From Acetobacteraceae bacterium (GTDB lineage: Bacteria > Pseudomonadota > Alphaproteobacteria > Acetobacterales > Acetobacteraceae), in assembly GCA_003506895.1 (NCBI GenBank), contig DNXO01000098.1, forward strand, positions 53,698 to 84,366: 30,669 nucleotides of DNA, given 5' to 3'. The translations under genes and the position numbers were made by a program. The notes under the pieces are model-generated. The model ran no database searches and had not been told where the DNA came from. It saw only the letters and a program-made list of their open reading frames with translations. Shown here in pieces: positions 1 to 9,622 of the stretch (position 1 is its first letter; each line of letters starts with the position of its first letter).

Positions 1-1061
1 ACCAGCTTGTCCTTGGTCTGGGAGGAGAATTTCGGGTCGGGAACCTTGACCGACAGCACGGCGGTCATGCCCTCGCGCATGTCTTCGCCGACGAGTTCCA
101 GGGAATCCTTTTTCCCCATGCCCTGGGCGTATTTCGTGACAACGCGGGTCAGCGCCTGCCGGAAACCGGCGAGATGCGTGCCACCGTCGCGCTGAGGAAT
201 GTTGTTGGTGAAGCACAGCATCGTCTCGTGGAAGCTGTCATTCCACGACAAAGCGAACTCTGCTCGGATGCCCTGCGCGTCGTCGGAGACTTTCAGGCTG
301 ATCGGCGGGGTGAAGACAGCGTGTTTCGACCGGTCCAGCCAATCCACGAACGCAACCAGGCCGCCATCGTAGCGCAACACGCTTTCCACCGCTGGGGAAT
401 GGCGTTCGTCGCGCAGCACGATGGTCATGCCGGAGTTCAGGAACGCCAGTTCGCGCAGCCGGCGCTCCAGCAGGGTGAAATCGAACTCGGTCTTGGTGAA
501 GGTGCCGGGGCTGGGCTTGAAGATCACCTCGGTCCCGCTGATGCGATCGGTGGGGCCGATGATCGCCAGGGGGGCATCGGGCTCGCCGTGCTGGAAGCGG
601 ATGAAATGCTCCTGCCCATGGCGCCAGATGCGGACTTCCATCCATTCGGACAGCGCGTTGACCACCGCGGCGCCCACGCCGTGAAGGCCGCCGGACACCT
701 TGTAGGAATTCTGGTTGAACTTGCCGCCGGCATGCAGGCGGGTCAGCACGACCTCGGCCGCCGAAACGCCTTCCTCGATATGGATATCGGTGGGAATGCC
801 GCGGCCGTCGTCACGGACGGTGACGCTGCCGTCGCCGTTCAGCGTCAGTTCGCAACGGGTCGCGAAGCCCGCCTGGACCTCATCCACCGCGTTGTCGATG
901 ATTTCGAACGCCATGTGGTGCAGGCCGGAGCCGTCATCGGTATCCCCGATATACATGCCCGGACGGCGGCGGACCGCATCGAGGCCCTTGAGGACCGAGA
1001 TCGAGGCGGCATCATACGCTTCGGGATCAGAATCGGGGGGCGGCGCGGCGTTGTCGGACAT
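1..1061 (-). CDS. gyrB: DNA gyrase subunit B, N-terminal part (truncated by window edge)
   Basis: This is the ATPase subunit of DNA gyrase, which introduces negative supercoils in an ATP-dependent way with GyrA. About 353 of the usual ~800 residues are present; the frame stays open to base 1, so the rest lies outside the window. The GHKL ATPase motifs are readable on the minus strand: EIIDNAVDE, DDGRGIP, SGGLHGVG and, further on, QRDGGTH from the transducer region. I chose ATG at 1061 (MSDNAAPP); an in-frame ATG at 1079 would add six residues (MESFPG), and a GGAG sits about 12 bases before the 1061 ATG. The gene lies about 50 bases downstream of recF on the same strand, as in many bacteria, so co-transcription is likely. 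ParE shares these motifs; the recF neighbour argues for gyrB. Confidence 0.95.
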   Translation of the reverse strand, partial: MSDNAAPPPDSDPEAYDAASISVLKGLDAVRRRPGMYIGDTDDGSGLHHMAFEIIDNAVDEVQAGFATRCELTLNGDGSVTVRDDGRGIPTDIHIEEGVSAAEVVLTRLHAGGKFNQNSYKVSGGLHGVGAAVVNALSEWMEVRIWRHGQEHFIRFQHGEPDAPLAIIGPTDRISGTEVIFKPSPGTFTKTEFDFTLLERRLRELAFLNSGMTIVLRDERHSPAVESVLRYDGGLVAFVDWLDRSKHAVFTPPISLKVSDDAQGIRAEFALSWNDSFHETMLCFTNNIPQRDGGTHLAGFRQALTRVVTKYAQGMGKKDSLELVGEDMREGMTAVLSVKVPDPKFSSQTKDKL

Positions 1062-1112
1062 GCCGGGGAACGACTCCATGGAGTTTGAGTGTGTACCCTA
1101 GATAGATAGCAT

Positions 1113-2273
1113 CTAGCGGGGCTGGGGGACAGGGGCAGCTTCGCTTTCCGGGCGAAGAAATCGCCCATCGCGGTGAAGTTGGCCCTCGCGGACGGCGAAT
1201 GCCTCGGCATCGGCGGCCAGGGGCAGGAAGGTTTCGGCATCGGTGCCGGTGATGACGGTCTGCGCTTGTAGCGCCGACAGGACGCTGAATAGCGCCTGTC
1301 GCCGGTCGCCGTCCAGATGAACAGCGGGTTCGTCCAGCAGCAGCAAGGGGGCGAAGCCACGGGCCGAGGCAATCAGGCCGGCATGCGCCAGGATAACCCC
1401 GATCAGCAGCGCCTTCTGCTGTCCGGTGCTGGCCAGGGCGGCCGGCGTGCCGGTGGTGACGTCGGTCAGCAGCATGTCCGTGCGATGGGCGCCCAAGGCG
1501 CTGCTGCCGGCGGCGGCGTCACGTGGCCGGTTCGCGGCCAATCCGGCGCGTAGCCAGTCTTCCACGGCCAGGGCGGGTTCGGTTTCCAGGCGTTCGGCGA
1601 TTGGACAGGCCAATCCGATGCGGGCAGGGGGGAACGCACCGGCGGCGGCTGCGATCTGGACGTTCAGCCGAGTGACCAATCCCAGCCGGGCAGCCGAGGC
1701 GGCAACGGCGTGGCGGGCGATGGAATCCTCCAGCCCGGCCAGCCATGCTCGGTCTTGCCGTCCCTCGGCCAGCAGGCGGTTGCGGCTGTGAACGGCGGTG
1801 TCGTGCGCCGCTATCTCCCGGGCGTGGCCGGGTTCCAGTGCCCAGACCAGCCGATCGAGGAAGCGGCGGCGGCCGGACAGGCCCTCTTGGAACAGCCGAT
1901 CCATTTGCGGGGTCAGCCAAACGGCGGCGACCAGCCGGGCGATATCGGCCTGGTTGCGCGGGGCGGCGCCATCCACGCGGAAGACGCGGCGATCCGATCC
2001 GGGTTCGCAGCCAGTGCCGATGGTGGTTTCGCCTTCGGTTGTTTGCAGCCGAGCGGCGACGGCCCACCCGCCGGGTCCGGATTGGCGGGGCAGATCGGCG
2101 TTGCGAGCGTTGCGGAGGCCCCGGCCGGGGACGAGCAGCGACAATGCCTCCAGCAGGTTGGTTTTGCCGCTGCCGTTCGGGCCGTACAGCACGGCGATAC
2201 GCGCCGCCGGTCGCCAGGTCAGCGCGGCATAGCTGCGGAAATCGGTCAGGGTCAGGCGGTTCAGGCGGAGCAC
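1113..2273 (-). CDS. recF: DNA replication and repair protein RecF
   Basis: RecF is an SMC/ABC-like ATPase that binds gapped DNA and, with RecO and RecR, loads RecA during gap repair. The protein has 386 residues, slightly longer than the typical ~360-380. The N-terminal LTLTDFRSY segment is characteristic, the Walker A motif GPNGSGKTN is at residues 31-39, the signature-like STGQQK is at about 282-287, and the Walker B LLLLDEP is at about 310-316. The start codon is GTG at 2273. The gene is 51 bases downstream of a ketopantoate reductase-like gene and just upstream of gyrB, all on the minus strand. dnaN, which commonly precedes recF, is not there. Confidence 0.95.
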   Translation of the reverse strand: MLRLNRLTLTDFRSYAALTWRPAARIAVLYGPNGSGKTNLLEALSLLVPGRGLRNARNADLPRQSGPGGWAVAARLQTTEGETTIGTGCEPGSDRRVFRVDGAAPRNQADIARLVAAVWLTPQMDRLFQEGLSGRRRFLDRLVWALEPGHAREIAAHDTAVHSRNRLLAEGRQDRAWLAGLEDSIARHAVAASAARLGLVTRLNVQIAAAAGAFPPARIGLACPIAERLETEPALAVEDWLRAGLAANRPRDAAAGSSALGAHRTDMLLTDVTTGTPAALASTGQQKALLIGVILAHAGLIASARGFAPLLLLDEPAVHLDGDRRQALFSVLSALQAQTVITGTDAETFLPLAADAEAFAVREGQLHRDGRFLRPESEAAPVPQPR

Positions 2274-2324
2274 GGCCGCAAGATGGCGGTTCCGTGCCCC
2301 GGCGTGAAGGAGGCTTCGGTCCGG

Positions 2325-3389
2325 TTAGTTCAGTCGCAGTTCAAGCAGGTGCTTCGGATCGGGCCGCAGTTCGCCCTTTTCCACTCGCTTGACGATATCC
2401 GTCAGGGCGGCATTGGCGGGCGTATGAAGACCGATTTCCTCGGCCTTGCGGTTGATGAACCCGTTCAGGAAGTCGATCTCGGTACGCCGGCCCTTGACCA
2501 TGTCCTGGCCCATCGAGGGACGATGCTCGCCGCCGCCAGCCTTGTTGACCTCTTCCAGGCGGTGCGCGTCGTATTCCCGGATCGCCGCCGCATCGCCTTC
2601 GCCAGCCTTGGCGATGACCTCGGGGTCGATGTGGTGGACCTCTTCCAGTTCATACCCCAGCGCCTGCCCGACGCGGATCGCCTCGCTGCCGAGACGGGCG
2701 CCGAACCGGCGCAGGGTGTCGTTCCGAAGGATGTCCTTGCTGATCAGGCCGGTGCAGGCGGACATGCCGTTCGCCATCGCGTTGGTCACCAGCTTCGACC
2801 AGCGCTCCCCCCAAAGATTGGAGGTCACAAGCGCCGAGTCGGTCAGTGCGACGAGGCGCCGGATTTCCTCGGCGCGTTCGGTGATGCGGCCATGCACCTC
2901 ACCGGTGCGGAACACCGTATGCTTGTCGCCGCTTTTGCCCGCGGCGCGGCGCACATGGCCCGGCTCGCACAGGTCAACGGTGATGGAACTGGCGATGCAG
3001 CCGACGACCTTGCCCCAGCCGACGACGCCGGCAATGGTTTCCTCGTTCATGCAGTTTTGCAACGAAACGATATAGCCATCGGGCGCCAGATACTGCGCGA
3101 TCATGATGGTTGCCCACTCGGTGTCGTATGACTTCATGCAAACGAAGGCGATGTCGAACGGCTTTTCCTTCGCCGCCTGCTGCAACTCGGTCAGGTGCAA
3201 CGCCCGCACCGGGGTGGACCATTCCGGCACGTCGCGGATGTGGGAAACCTTCAGGCCCCGGGCCTTCATCGTCTCCACGTTGGCCGGCCAGGGATCGATG
3301 AAGGTGACGTCCTCACCCGCTCGGGCCATATGCGCCCCGGCATAGGCGCCGACGGCCCCGGTGCCCATGATTGCGATCTTGTAGCCCAT
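2325..3389 (-). CDS. 2-dehydropantoate 2-reductase (PanE/ApbA) family protein
   Basis: Members of this family reduce ketopantoate to pantoate with NADPH in coenzyme A biosynthesis; many paralogues act on other 2-oxo or 3-hydroxy acids. The protein has 354 residues, longer than the ~300 of E. coli PanE. The Rossmann motif GTGAVG is at residues 9-14. The family's lysine/asparagine site appears in ERWSKLVTNA (Lys199, Asn203), and the C-terminal hallmark PSMGQDMVKGRRTEIDFLNG is at 291-310. The ATG at 3389 has a purine-rich GGGGAGAG just upstream. It lies between livF (102 bases upstream) and recF (51 bases downstream) on the same strand. Because it sits next to an amino-acid-type transporter, a role on a different keto acid is as likely as pantothenate synthesis; I therefore give no symbol. 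Confidence 0.85.
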   Translation of the reverse strand: MGYKIAIMGTGAVGAYAGAHMARAGEDVTFIDPWPANVETMKARGLKVSHIRDVPEWSTPVRALHLTELQQAAKEKPFDIAFVCMKSYDTEWATIMIAQYLAPDGYIVSLQNCMNEETIAGVVGWGKVVGCIASSITVDLCEPGHVRRAAGKSGDKHTVFRTGEVHGRITERAEEIRRLVALTDSALVTSNLWGERWSKLVTNAMANGMSACTGLISKDILRNDTLRRFGARLGSEAIRVGQALGYELEEVHHIDPEVIAKAGEGDAAAIREYDAHRLEEVNKAGGGEHRPSMGQDMVKGRRTEIDFLNGFINRKAEEIGLHTPANAALTDIVKRVEKGELRPDPKHLLELRLN

Positions 3390-3491
3390 CGTTCTCTCCC
3401 CAACGCGGATGGCGTTCGGGCGCAGTCTGCCGACACGCGCGCGAAACGCAACCGCTGGCGTAGGTCGTCCCGCGGCGTTCGACGGTCAGGC

Positions 3492-4214
3492 TTAGGTGTG
3501 GCCACCTTCCAGATACGCAGCCCTGATCTCCGGTCGAGCCAGTAATTCGGACCCGGTGCCGGCCATGGTGATGGAGCCGTTGACCAGCACGTAACCACGA
3601 TGCGCCAGCCGCAACGCCTGATAGGCGTTCTGTTCGACCAGCAGCACCGTCAAACCCGTGGTGCGGTTCAGGTCCCGGATCGCACCGAATATCTGCCGCA
3701 CGACCAGCGGCGCGAGCCCCAGCGACGGTTCGTCCAGCAACAGCAACGTCGGTCGCGACATCAGCGCTCGGCCGATCGCCAGCATCTGTTGTTCGCCGCC
3801 GGACAAGGTGCCGCCGCGTTGACTGATGCGCTCTTTCAGCCGGGGGAACAGGGTGAACACCTGCTCCAGGCCGTCCGCGGTGTCGGCACGGCCCGCGACC
3901 TCGGCCCCCATCAATAGATTTTCGTGGACTGTCATACGATTGAAGATACGCCGACCCTCGGGCGCCTGGGCGATGCGGCGCCGCATGATCAGATGCGTCG
4001 GCCATTGGGTGATGTCCTGGCCCTCGTGGATGATCTGGCCAGACCTGGCGCGCGGGCTGCCGCAGATCGTCATCATCAGGGTTGATTTGCCAGCCCCGTT
4101 GGCGCCGATCAGGGTGACGATCTCCCCCTTTTCCACCGTCAGGTCGATGCCGCGCAGCGCCTGGATCGCGCCGTAGAACGCGGTTACCCCGGACAGCGAC
4201 AGCAGGGCGGTCAT
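3492..4214 (-). CDS. livF: Branched-chain amino acid type ABC transporter ATP-binding protein LivF
   Basis: This is one of the two cytoplasmic ATPases of a HAAT (branched-chain amino acid/amide) uptake ABC transporter. It has 240 residues, typical for LivF. Walker A GANGAGKST is at residues 37-45, the family-typical QAPEGRRIF at about 83-91, the signature LSGGE at 137-141, and Walker B with LLLLDEPSLGLAPL at 157-170. Its ATG overlaps the TGA of livG (ATGA, 4 bases), indicating translational coupling. The substrate cannot be read from the ATPase; amino acids, urea or short amides are all handled by this family. Confidence 0.93.
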   Translation of the reverse strand: MTALLSLSGVTAFYGAIQALRGIDLTVEKGEIVTLIGANGAGKSTLMMTICGSPRARSGQIIHEGQDITQWPTHLIMRRRIAQAPEGRRIFNRMTVHENLLMGAEVAGRADTADGLEQVFTLFPRLKERISQRGGTLSGGEQQMLAIGRALMSRPTLLLLDEPSLGLAPLVVRQIFGAIRDLNRTTGLTVLLVEQNAYQALRLAHRGYVLVNGSITMAGTGSELLARPEIRAAYLEGGHT

Positions 4215-5010
4215 ACCGGCACCTCGTCTTCCTCGCCTTCGCCCAGATAGGCGGCGATCACGGCGGGGTCGTTACGGATTTGGGCGGGGGTGCCGTCGCT
4301 GATCTTCTTGCCATGGTCCAGCACGACGATGTGGTCGGAGATCCGCATGACCACGCCCATATCGTGCTCGATCAGCAGCAGCGAGCAGCCACCATCGCGG
4401 ATCCGCATCAGCAACTGGTTCAACTCATCGGACTCGCGCGGATTCAGGCCTGCCGCGGGTTCGTCCAGGCACAGCAGCACCGGGTCGATGCACATCGCTC
4501 GGGCGATTTCCAGCCGGCGTTGCGCGCCATAGGGCAGGGCGCCCGCGGGGTCGTCTGCCCGCGCGGTCAGCCCGATCGCATCCAGCCAGAACTTCGCCTT
4601 CTCGATGCCGGCGGCCTCGGCCGCCCGATAGCGTCCCAGGCCCAGCACACCCAGCACGCCGAAGCCCGTCGCGGCCATCAGGGTGTTGTGTTGCGCCACC
4701 AGAAGGTTCTCAAGCACCGTCATGCCGGCGAACAGACGGATGTTCTGGAACGTGCGCGCCACTTTGGCGGCCGAGGCGATGCGGTGGCCGGGCATCGTGT
4801 GCAGCGGATAGGAGGCGCCGCCAGGGTGGGCCAGATCGATCGAGCCGCCACTCGGCCGGTAAAATCCGGTGATGCAGTTGAACACGGTCGTCTTGCCGGC
4901 GCCGTTCGGTCCGATGACGGCGGTGATGTCGCCAGCCTTGGCGTCGAACGACAGGTCATCGACCGCCCTCAGGCCGCCGAACTGCATGATCAGGCCAGAG
5001 ACGGACAGCA

Positions 5011-5011
<1 letters not shown>
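4211..5011 (-). CDS. livG: Branched-chain amino acid type ABC transporter ATP-binding protein LivG
   Basis: This is the second ATPase of the same HAAT transporter. It has 266 residues. Walker A GPNGAGKTT is at 34-42, the LivG-specific signature LPYGAQRRLEIARAM at about 159-173 (it replaces the standard LSGGQ), and Walker B LLCLDEPAAGLNPRE at about 179-193. The conserved ARTFQNIRLF follows the first third. The start ATG overlaps the livM stop by one base (TGATG), and the gene end overlaps livF by four bases, so livM, livG and livF form a tight operon. Confidence 0.93.
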
Positions 5012-6336
<1,325 letters not shown>

Positions 6337-6967
6337 GTCTTGTCCGTCCGACGTTCACGATGACCGTCACGTCGGCCTTCACCGTCAGGGCGGGCACCGG
6401 CCCCACATGCGTTGAAATAGTGTGATAATATACTTGTCGAACCGGCCTGATTAAAGGCGATCGCAATTTTCAACACGAAGAACGAGCACATCACCTCAGC
6501 TTTCAATGACGACATGCCGAAGCAACCCGGGGATGCCCTTCATCGGTACGGTCCGCATATATCGGACGCTTCCCCGGGGTGCCGATGTTTCATGGTGATT
6601 ATTCCCGCCTGCCTTCCCATTAGCGTAGACTCGCTAGAATGAAAATACGAATCCCATACCCTGCGACTCACGCCTCAAGTCGCGCCTTGTCCGCTGAATT
6701 TTGCCCGGCTTCGATCGGTTCGTCACGAGAAACCCGCGCCAATCTCTCCGCAAGCTCCGCCGAACTCAGGGCAGGTAACGCCATCGGGCCAGCGCAACTT
6801 GACCATGGTTGAAAGCGCCATATCCGGATCGGAGAAGTTGAGGATGGCTTCCGAGAAGGCGGCGGGGTTCGGTGCTCATAGCGAGAACCGACCCGGACAT
6901 ATCCACTGCGCCAAGGATGGCGACCCGCCGTGACGGGATCAGCGGATCGCCATCGATTGGGTGTTGC
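6337..6967. other. Long intergenic stretch upstream of livM with a transposase scar
   Basis: These 631 bases separate the end of the helicase gene from livM. The part nearest livM (about 6400-6480) is more AT-rich than its surroundings and probably holds the livM promoter, but no convincing -35/-10 pair could be chosen. Around 6552-6568 there is a short inverted repeat, GTCCG and CGGAC separated by seven AT-rich bases. The part from 6723 to 6879 holds a degenerate IS1595-like transposase fragment listed separately. I see no livH remnant in any frame. Confidence 0.6.
6723..6879 (-). pseudogene. Remnant of an IS1595-family-like transposase N-terminus
   Basis: The minus strand encodes FSEAILNFSDPDMALS followed by TMVKLRWPDGVTCP, which matches the N-terminal pattern of IS1595-type transposases (AI..F.DPD.A......LRWP.GV.CP.CGS, leading into a zinc ribbon). 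The reading frame is broken: the plausible ATG at 6879 (MSTEP) is in another frame, an in-frame TGA precedes the match, and after TCP the expected CxxC partner is lost and a TGA follows at 6723. No catalytic DDE region or terminal repeats were found nearby. It is a short, decayed scar. The match is from memory of the family pattern, not from a search. Confidence 0.5.
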
Positions 6968-8779
6968 CTACGCCTTGAACCGCTTCTTCTTCGCCGGATT
7001 AAACCGCGGCTTCGCCGCCGGCGCCGTAGCCGGTTTCGCGAACGGCCGGGCCGCCGGTTTCTGGAAAGCGCGCGGGGCAGCATGCTCCCTGGGCTTTGTC
7101 GGGTACCGTCCGGTCGGGCGAATCGTCTGGCTGGCCGGTGTCGTCGCCTGGAACTGGATCTCCGTCTCGCCGGACGCGCGAACCGATGCGATGAACGCCT
7201 CGCCCACCGCGACGTCCAGTTCGAACTTCGTCTCCATATCGAAGATGCGGATCGCGCCGATGTCCTGCTTCGTGACCCCCCCAAGGCGGCAGATCAGCGG
7301 CAGGATCCATTTCGGATCGGCATTGCCCTGGCGGCCGACATTCAGGCTGAACCAGGTCGTGTTTTCGGGCCGAGCATGCTTTTCACGCACTGGCGGCTCA
7401 TCGCGTTCGGCGGCCTTATAGCCCCGTGTGTCTGGACGCCGTTCCTCGCGCCGTTCCGACAGCGGGGTCATATCGACCAGATCCTGCGCGACCGGCAAAC
7501 GCGCGCGGTAGAGCCGGATCAGCGCGGCGGCGATTTCCTCGGCCGAACTGTTGGCGATCAGGGTGCGCCCGAGCGCCAGATCTTCCTCGGAGGCAGTTTC
7601 GGTCAGGACCGGGTCCGCGAGCAGGCGTTCCTGGTCCAGCGTGCGGATTTCCGCCTGGGTCGGAGGCCCGGACCACGCGGCATTGACGTTGGCCGAGGCC
7701 AGCAGGGCTTCCGCCCGACGCCGCTTCGGATGCGGTACCAGCAGCACGCACACGCCTTTGCGGCCCGCCCGGCCGGTCCGGCCGCTGCGATGGGTCAGCG
7801 TTTCCTTGTTGGTCGGCAGATCGGCATGCACCACCAGCCCAAGGTCGGGCAGGTCGAGCCCGCGCGCGGCAACGTCGGTCGCCACGCAAATCTTCACCCG
7901 GCCGTCACGCAGCGATTGCAGCGCCTGGGTGCGGTCCTCTTGGCTGAGTTCGCCGGACAACGCCACGACGGCAAATCCGCGCTTTTGCAGGTTCGCGGTC
8001 AGGTACCGCACGTTATCGCGGGTGCCGCAGAACACCAGCGTGGCGCGGGATTCGAAATAGCGCAGCACGTTCACCACGGCGCGTTCGGTGTCGTGTGGCG
8101 CGATGCGGATGGCGCGGTATTCGATGTCGCCGTGCGCCTGATTACGCACCAACGTGTCGATCCGCAGCGCATCGCGCTGATAACGCCGAGCCAGATCGGC
8201 GATGTCGCGCGCGATGGTGGCGGAGAAAAGCAGTGTGCGACGCGATTGCGGCGTCGCGTTCAGCATGAATTCCAGGTCTTCTCGGAAGCCGAGATCAAGC
8301 ATCTCGTCCGCCTCATCGAGTACCATGACCCGCAGGGCGGAGATATCCAGGCGCCCGCGCTCCATATGATCGCGCAACCGCCCCGGCGTGCCGACGACGA
8401 TGTGGCAGCCATTCGCCAGCGCCCGGCGTTCGATGCCGGGGTCCATGCCGCCGATGCAGGAGACGATTCGCGCACCGGTTTCGGCATACAGCCAGGTCAG
8501 TTCGCCATGCACCTGCATCGCCAGCTCGCGCGTCGGTGCGACGATCAGGGCCAGCGGGGCGCCGGATTGCGGCGAGAACCGCTCCGCCTCACCCAGCAGG
8601 GTAGGGGCGAAAGCCAGGCCATAGGCGACGGTTTTGCCGGAGCCGGTCTGTGCCGAGACCAGCAGATCGCGTTCCGCCGTTTCCGGTTGCAGCACGGCGG
8701 ATTGCACCGCGGTGGGTTCCAGGTAATCGCGCGCGGCAAGGGCCCGCGCCAGAGCGGGATTGATCGAGGGGAAGTTCAT
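6968..8779 (-). CDS. DEAD-box ATP-dependent RNA helicase with DbpA-like RNA-binding domain
   Basis: This is an RNA helicase that remodels structured RNA, probably in ribosome assembly, cold adaptation or RNA decay. From the ATG at 8779 it has 603 residues; an upstream in-frame start at 8827 would add 16 residues that do not look conserved. Motifs in order: Walker A AQTGSGKT 43-50, PTRELA 82-87, TPGR 131-134, DEAD 155-158, SAT 186-188, and HRSGRTGRAGR 330-340. A DbpA/CsdA-type RNA-binding domain follows (about 455-535, with GNADPKWILPLICRLGGV). The last ~60 residues are a basic Ala/Pro/Lys tail ending in KKKRFKA, as in DeaD-like proteins. It is a single-gene unit on the minus strand. Confidence 0.93.
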   Translation of the reverse strand: MNFPSINPALARALAARDYLEPTAVQSAVLQPETAERDLLVSAQTGSGKTVAYGLAFAPTLLGEAERFSPQSGAPLALIVAPTRELAMQVHGELTWLYAETGARIVSCIGGMDPGIERRALANGCHIVVGTPGRLRDHMERGRLDISALRVMVLDEADEMLDLGFREDLEFMLNATPQSRRTLLFSATIARDIADLARRYQRDALRIDTLVRNQAHGDIEYRAIRIAPHDTERAVVNVLRYFESRATLVFCGTRDNVRYLTANLQKRGFAVVALSGELSQEDRTQALQSLRDGRVKICVATDVAARGLDLPDLGLVVHADLPTNKETLTHRSGRTGRAGRKGVCVLLVPHPKRRRAEALLASANVNAAWSGPPTQAEIRTLDQERLLADPVLTETASEEDLALGRTLIANSSAEEIAAALIRLYRARLPVAQDLVDMTPLSERREERRPDTRGYKAAERDEPPVREKHARPENTTWFSLNVGRQGNADPKWILPLICRLGGVTKQDIGAIRIFDMETKFELDVAVGEAFIASVRASGETEIQFQATTPASQTIRPTGRYPTKPREHAAPRAFQKPAARPFAKPATAPAAKPRFNPAKKKRFKA

Positions 8780-8921
8780 GGGTGTGACTGATGTTCCAGA
8801 ATGGCCGGCAACGAGCCGAGACGGCATACCGAACGCCGCTTAATAGGCCGGGACGCGGCAAGACAGGTAGGGTAATTTCGAAAGGCTGCCCGGCTATCGG
8901 GGGGCTATCCTCACCTGCCGG

Positions 8922-9050
8922 TCAGTGGCGGGCCAGTATCGCGACCACGCCCCGACCGGCAACCGTCACGCCGACTCCAGCGACGTTTCAGGCAACGCCG
9001 AACAGCAGCAGGACGACACCGATGACGAATCGGTGGGCATGTATGTCCAA
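8922..9050 (-). pseudogene. Tiny hydrophobic ORF interrupted by an in-frame TGA
   Basis: Starting from TTG at 9050, the frame reads DIHAHRFVIGVVLLLFGVA, then TGA (8988-8990), then continues NVAGVGVTVAGRGVVAILAR to a second TGA at 8922-8924. Read through, it would be a ~41-residue hydrophobic membrane peptide. It lies directly downstream of the auxiliary lipoprotein gene, on the same strand. No ribosome binding site is evident. It may be a decayed small membrane protein gene or chance; I do not recognise it. Confidence 0.2.
9017..9035 (-). terminator. Hairpin just downstream of the lipoprotein gene (possible transcript end)
   Basis: A perfect 7-base inverted repeat, CACCGAT and ATCGGTG, with a 5-base loop begins 24 bases after the stop codon of the last gene of the MCE operon. 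No T-run follows in the direction of transcription, so it is not a textbook intrinsic terminator; it may stabilise or end the transcript. Confidence 0.3.
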
Positions 9051-9058
9051 CCCGAGGC

Positions 9059-9622
9059 TTAGTGCGCCCCTGGAACCTCGATCACATCGGCTAGCTTGTC
9101 CAGCAGCATTCCGATCAACGTGACGACGTCCTGATCCGTTCCAACCGGTCCGGTCGCGCTGAAATTCGCCCGGTTCCGCACCGTCGGGGAGGCTGTGTCA
9201 CGCGGCACCACCAACCAATCGGCATCCAACGTCGCGATACCGGCCGTGGTTACGTCCAACCGCCCGATATTGACCAGGATCCGGTCTGTTGGTGTCTCGG
9301 TCAGGGGGCGGTCGGTGACCAGTGCCCCGGGATAGCGTGCCGCCAGTCGTTGCGTGAGGCGGTCCGTGATGCCCATCGAAAGTCTGGCTGCCCAACGTCC
9401 CTTGTGGCTGCGCTGTAGCATGCTGCCGTCGCGCACCACGATGTCCTGGGTGTCCAGGTCATCCTGGAGGCTAACCCGGGTCAGAGAGATCACCACGGGC
9501 GTCCGACCGAGTGGAACGGCGCCGGAGACAACCGGTGGCGTCCCGAGTGTGTAAAGCGTCAGGGCCGGCGCGGCGCAGGCGGCCAATAGCCCACAGCCCA
9601 GAAGCAAAGCCGGTCTCCTCAT
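9059..9622 (-). CDS. ABC-type transport auxiliary lipoprotein (PqiC/DUF330-like)
   Basis: This is a 187-residue lipoprotein expected to sit in the outer membrane and receive or support the lipid transport done by the neighbouring MCE system. The N-terminus MRRPALLLGCGLLAAC has a basic start, a hydrophobic core and a lipobox LAAC with Cys16 as the lipidation site. The following YTLG segment and the later helical part resemble the ABC_trans_aux family, whose best-studied member is PqiC. Its start codon overlaps the stop of the MCE gene (ATGA). It is the last gene of the transglutaminase-MCE operon. Identification rests on overall pattern and context; no catalytic residues are expected. Confidence 0.8.
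   Translation of the reverse strand: MRRPALLLGCGLLAACAAPALTLYTLGTPPVVSGAVPLGRTPVVISLTRVSLQDDLDTQDIVVRDGSMLQRSHKGRWAARLSMGITDRLTQRLAARYPGALVTDRPLTETPTDRILVNIGRLDVTTAGIATLDADWLVVPRDTASPTVRNRANFSATGPVGTDQDVVTLIGMLLDKLADVIEVPGAH

Noticed and set aside
174..1088. Long plus-strand open frame opposite gyrB
   Set aside because: It is the antisense shadow of gyrB; high GC keeps opposite frames open, and the gyrase motifs are clear on the minus strand.
1710..3131. 473-codon plus-strand frame across recF and the PanE-like gene
   Set aside because: It is antisense to two recognisable genes, and its composition (Gln/Gly/His-rich) is typical of a shadow frame.
6552..6568. GTCCG/CGGAC inverted repeat as a terminator or IS end
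   Set aside because: The stem is only five bases with a seven-base AT loop, there is no T-run, and no matching second copy was found to suggest insertion sequence ends.
6872..8791. 639-codon plus-strand frame opposite the helicase
   Set aside because: It is a shadow of a gene with all DEAD-box motifs on the other strand.
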